Positions 60,361 through 64,000 of a stretch of 64,000 nucleotides of DNA are shown piece by piece (position 1 is the first letter of the stretch; the number at the start of each line of letters is the position of its first letter). A program made the position numbers and the translations under genes. The stretch comes from Siphlonurus alternatus. Lineage: Eukaryota > Arthropoda > Insecta > Ephemeroptera > Siphlonuridae. The stretch is taken from the NCBI GenBank assembly GCA_949825025.1, contig OX463784.1:8253431-8317430 (forward strand), written 5' to 3'. Under the pieces are notes generated by a model. It did no database searches. It was given only the letters and a program-made list of their open reading frames with translations, and was not told where the DNA came from.

Positions 60361-60640
60361 TGGAGGGCAGGCACGTAGCAGTGGATAGGGAGGAGTCGTT
60401 CTTACCCTTACGAAGTTCCTATTGGTTCCCACGCGATTCACTTTACTTGGTAGTTAGAGTCAGGACAGAACAATAGCCAAACCACCGCTCCACCGCGACA
60501 GAAGCTTCTGCGCATGCGCGATTTTCTTTCCCACGTGAACCGCGCGTGAGTTTTAAACATATTTTTGATAAATCGCGTTTCTTCGTTTCTTCCAGAGACG
60601 TACAGCAGCGAGTGTATATGCAATCATGCAATGTCTAGAC
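60361..60640. other. GC-rich island
   Basis: Contains TGCGCATGCGCG at about 60509 (NRF1-type) and CCACGTG. Could be a promoter of an unseen gene or part of a repeat. No supported ORF. Confidence 0.3.
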
Positions 60641-60837
60641 TGTAGAGAATTAATTTTTGAAAGTTAATTAATAATACAAAACTTACGATAATGATTAAAA
60701 GTATGCCATCATTAACAAAAATAATAAGAACTAAGGTGATGAAAAAATGTCTGAAATTGATTATATAACAATCAAAACAAAGTCGATATAATAATTAATA
60801 TATAATGAAGTACGTACGTAATCCTTTTTTTTTTTTA

Positions 60838-60970
60838 CAAAAGGATACACCCCTAAGAGCTTATAGCTCGCGGCGGGGTAATGGGTAGGGAACGGATGGT
60901 GCCATGGCCACGGCCTGTTACGCGTCCCATGCAGCTAGCATTCGCTGAGGTGACACTGAGGTATATATAT
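60838..60970 (-). mobile_element. 5S-SINE subfamily 1, 3' part, minus strand
   Basis: Complement of the tail: GGATACACCCCTAAGAGCT, then GGCCACGGCCTG. The head is missing. Confidence 0.75.
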
Positions 60971-62060
60971 AGAGGGTGACCACCAGATATCTCGATGTCC
61001 AAAACGGTACATGCCCCCAAAATAGAGGCCTGAAGGGCCAAAACTCCCGCCGGAGGTGCGATTTTTTGGGTGTCACGCCCCCTTTTTTACTTTTTTTTTT
61101 TTCTTACTATAGATTTTCATATAATATGAATTGTTTTTTTTTATGAAGCCGTTTTTTCCGAAAATATTTATTTTAGTTGAAATAAATAAATAAATATATA
61201 TATCATAATCATAATACTATAGTAAAATTTTAGATAGTTACAATTGTTGTCGTTTTGTCCTCTATGAGCTTTACGAGCAGAGGGAAAAAAAGAATGATGG
61301 CGGAAATACAGGAAACAATAAAATAGATATATTTATATTATATGCAATTATGGAGTTATGCAATAAAAAATAATAATATTAAGGATATAATATATTACAT
61401 AAGCATTACATTACATATATATTACATAATTAACTGATCGACCGAGTATAAAATTTAATGCACGAATTCTATTATACAAAATATGTATAAGTGAGTGGCC
61501 GGTCCCAAGAGACGAAATATGAAGTTTGAGCTCACCCTACGATAAAAAAGCATCAGGCTGATTCCAGATCAGCTTGAAATCAACCCTGATTGAATGAACA
61601 GACAAATATATTCAAATATTATTGTTTCGACTCAGCTAGGCCCATGCGCAGCAATTATAATATATATGTATCGTGCTCTGATTGGCCATGCATGCAGCAG
61701 GTAGTTTAACCGATTCAACCTCCACTTACTATATATATATATAAACATCAAGTATATACCCTAACAGAGGGTCAAAAAAATTGGTCCAGTAAATGGGCAT
61801 ATGGAAACTGTACAGAATTTAGTCGAACTTATATATATGTATAAAGAGGGGCCTAATAAAGATGTATATACGCCCGGTGTCTTTTTTATTTTTAATAAAA
61901 AAAATAAAATTCCTTGTAGAAACTAGAAATTTTGGATTCTGACTAAAACAAAAAAGGAATTAAATGGAAATAAGGTCGGTTAAATTTCGAACCAATAATT
62001 TTTTCAACCCTTAAAGGGTGTGCAAAGTGAAGGCTTAATTTTTCTTACGGGGTTTTAATG
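60971..62060. other. Intergenic, nothing recognised
   Basis: AT-rich with short tracts of T and AT repeats. No ORF or terminal repeats that I can support. Confidence 0.4.
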
Positions 62061-62062
62061 TT

Positions 62063-62237
62063 CAGGCGCGGATCCAGGGGGGTAGCTGGGAGGGCTGCAG
62101 CCCCCCTCCCCTCCCCTCCCCCCGATATTTTGGATTTAACATGGACAATATAGGCATTTCCCCCACTCTAAAATTTTTTTTAACTTTGGCCTTATGGAGG
62201 CAGCCCCCTCCGAAATTTTTTTCTGGATCCGCGCCTG
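62063..62237. mobile_element. hAT-like MITE (CAGGCGCGGATCCAG termini)
   Basis: CAGGCGCGGATCCAG at the left, CTGGATCCGCGCCTG at the right, C/G-rich centre. CAGG...CCTG ends are typical of hAT elements. I see no clear 8-bp duplication. Confidence 0.7.
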
Positions 62238-62619
62238 TCAATATATATGTTAAAAAAAGCTATATTCTAATTAAGAAATAAATTAAACAATTTATTGAAG
62301 TGTTGGAGATGAAAATGGAAAAAATGTGTACAATTAATTAAGGCGTGCTGTAAAAAGATCGTGATTTACGAGAGATCGCGTATTCAATATTATGATCGTT
62401 TTTTTTTATTTATTTATTTACTTATTTTTTTTTTGCAATATATTATAGCAGGGATTTTATAGTGTAGAGATATAGAACGCTTATGGCCAAAATCCTGAAG
62501 TTAGAAGCATTTGGGGGTGTGCCGGTCGCCATCTGGACGCCCAAATAATAAGTTCTCATTTTCACTTCATCTAGACTTTTTCTTTGGTTTAAATTGATTT
62601 AAACTTCGCTAATTCTGTA

Positions 62620-62989
62620 GTCAATGGACGTCCCATTAGAGGGCAAGACGGGGCAGTTCGGCTCATTCCACCAAAGGCTCGAATTGATCGTTACAAAAAT
62701 GGCTTTGTAATACTAATAAGATCTGTGGATGAGTGGAATCGGCTTCCGGGTCCTATCAAGAAATGTTCTGAAACACAGTTTCCTAGTGTTTTAAAGAAAC
62801 ACTATATTTGTAAAAATAGTTTGTGATTACACATTTATTTTGACACAAGCTTACAGCTAATGATTGTTTTTTTTCAGTAGTTATATAAAGGATTGTAACC
62901 ACTTTTTAGTGAAATAGTGCCATCGGTGCTTTGTTGCAATCCGCACCCTAATTTTTGTAATATATTTTGTATTTGTACTTTGGGTGAAA

Positions 62990-63028
<39 letters not shown>

Positions 63029-63035
63029 AATAAAT
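62620..63035 (+). pseudogene. LINE 3' end: reverse-transcriptase C-terminus, 3' UTR and tail
   Basis: 62620-62826 reads VNGRPIRGQDGAVRLIPPKA, then SVDEWNRLPGPIKKC and FPSVLKKHY to TGA, the usual tail of non-LTR reverse transcriptases. A 3' UTR follows, ending GGGTGAAATAAATAAATAAA in an (AAAT)n tail at about 62988-63030. 5'-truncated, no target duplication checked. Confidence 0.7.
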
Positions 63036-63040
63036 AAATA

Positions 63041-63337
63041 CGTTAAATGATAGGAAAAATATTTAACATGGGCGTTCGATCTCTTAATCAACATCAATAA
63101 AAATTAAAGCGAACTCTATGAAATTATATTTTATATATAAATAGTAATTAAGCGATATATTATGGTACTTTTTTTAATTTAATTGATAAATAAATACGTT
63201 AAATGATAGGAAAAATATTTAACAAGGGCGTTCGATCTCTTAATCAACATCAATAAAAATTAAAGCGATCTCTATGAAATTATATTTTATATATAAATAG
63301 TAATTAAGCGATATATTATGGTACTTTTTTTAATTTA
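63041..63337. repeat. 156-bp tandem duplication
   Basis: CGTTAAATGATAGGAAAAAT starts at 63041 and again at 63197. The two units differ at a few positions (ATGGGCG versus AAGGGCG; GAACTC versus GATCTC). Confidence 0.85.
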
Positions 63338-63497
63338 AGTGAAAAAAACTCCTGTCAGTGATGTCAGTCCTGTCTCTATAATTTAATAAGTTCACAATCA
63401 ACATTTATTTGTACAATATAAATTTTACTCGGTCATGCAATTATCATGCAGATGAGCGAGTATAAATTTAAAGTATTTGTATAATAATTATTATATT

Positions 63498-63772
63498 AGA
63501 GACCCTTAGAGCCCTTCGTGTCTTATGGCTAGAAATTTTGATGGCCTGAGCGTGGTCCAAGTGTGGCGGCGCTGCTGCATCGCATGGGCGCGGTTCGGCA
63601 TGGCCCGGCTCTCGCTGCATGATGGCTACCAGCTACGCGTGCAGCTGAAAACCAGGCCGTACGTGACCTAAAACCGTGTCCATGCGATGCAGCAGCGCCG
63701 CCACACTTGGACCACGGGCCCACGCTCAGGCCATCAAAATTTCTAGCCATAATTAAGACACGGAGGTCTCTA
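63498..63772. mobile_element. GC-rich foldback MITE (GTGTCTTA family)
   Basis: TCGTGTCTTATGGCTAGAAA at the left and TTTCTAGCCATAATTAAGAC at the right. A long GC-rich hairpin holds GTGTGGCGGCGCTGCTGCATC arms. The minus-strand ORF is a by-product. Related to 31765-32090. Confidence 0.75.
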
Positions 63773-64000
63773 AGTAGCCGAGTCTTTTGTTATATGAAAT
63801 AACTTATCGACTTAATTTTGAGTATTCATGTATTTAATTATCATCTTATTATTATTTTTTTTATTAATGGCATCCTTTTTATCATTATCGTACATCAAAA
63901 ATGCATGCACTCGATCTGCTATCTCTGGAAGATACGCAAAAAAAGTAAAGGAATTAATTAACGTTGGAAGTAACGCGAGTTACCCAAAAAATGTTTGAAT

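Larger units (their letters stand above)
59665..60367. repeat. Inverted duplication of the U1 3' flank
   Basis: The 80 bp after the snRNA (59665-59744: CCACACATAAACAAAGC ... ATAACATTGATAACAGG) recur inverted at 60286-60367. Between them lie half a TTAA-type MITE (to 59951) and a SINE tail. Confidence 0.75.

Noticed and set aside
63529..63750. 73-residue minus-strand open frame
   Set aside because: Arms of a GC-rich foldback MITE.

Overview
This is animal nuclear DNA. It is AT-rich and intron-rich, with GT-AG splice sites, sparse coding sequence and very many inverted-repeat transposon relics. I could support only three multi-exon genes, one isolated candidate exon and one U1-like snRNA in 64 kb. 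The lectin domains carry a pattern common in insect secreted C-type lectins (aromatic-W-[ST]-S, then C, then WC), so a hexapod or near relative is the best guess. The species cannot be named from the sequence.

Layout. (1) 78-5980, minus strand: a three-exon gene for a disordered, nuclear-looking protein with two CtBP-type motifs. (2) About 6.3-20.3 kb: a transposon-rich gap. It holds two of three copies of a 2.5 kb foldback element, a 2.8 kb foldback element with GGACGAAATACCCC iterons, and SINE fragments with 5S rRNA-like heads. (3) 20641-27910, plus strand: a two-exon Sox-type HMG-box gene with five sumoylation-type motifs; the third foldback copy lies in its 6 kb intron. (4) About 28.8-37 kb: nested TTAA-flanked palindromes and a 4.7 kb inverted repeat. 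(5) 37860-58307, plus strand: a modular secreted protein with four C-type lectin-like domains (CTLDs), spread over at least 25 short exons; most introns carry palindromic MITEs. (6) 59507-59670: a U1 snRNA-like gene or pseudogene. After it come SINE and LINE 3' fragments, a hAT-like MITE and a GC-rich foldback.

How the parts relate. The lectin gene is built from a repeated exon template: Cys-rich linker exon(s), a ~34-nt exon, a 65-nt exon, a 103-nt exon and a C-terminal CTLD exon. Phases are conserved, which points to internal domain duplication. The two upstream genes look like regulators: a divergent Sox protein and a CtBP-motif protein. Each starts with a 14-codon first coding exon ending in phase 0.

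The least familiar content is the transposon set. At least three families have arms made of 14-15 bp tandem iterons. They share asymmetric termini (GGTA... at one end, GATT-type at the other) and 8-9 bp target duplications, and none has a visible transposase. Two tiny insertions of 27 and 15 bp, each with perfect 8-bp duplications, look like transposon footprints. All exon joins were made by eye from splice sites and phase; transcripts would be needed to confirm them.
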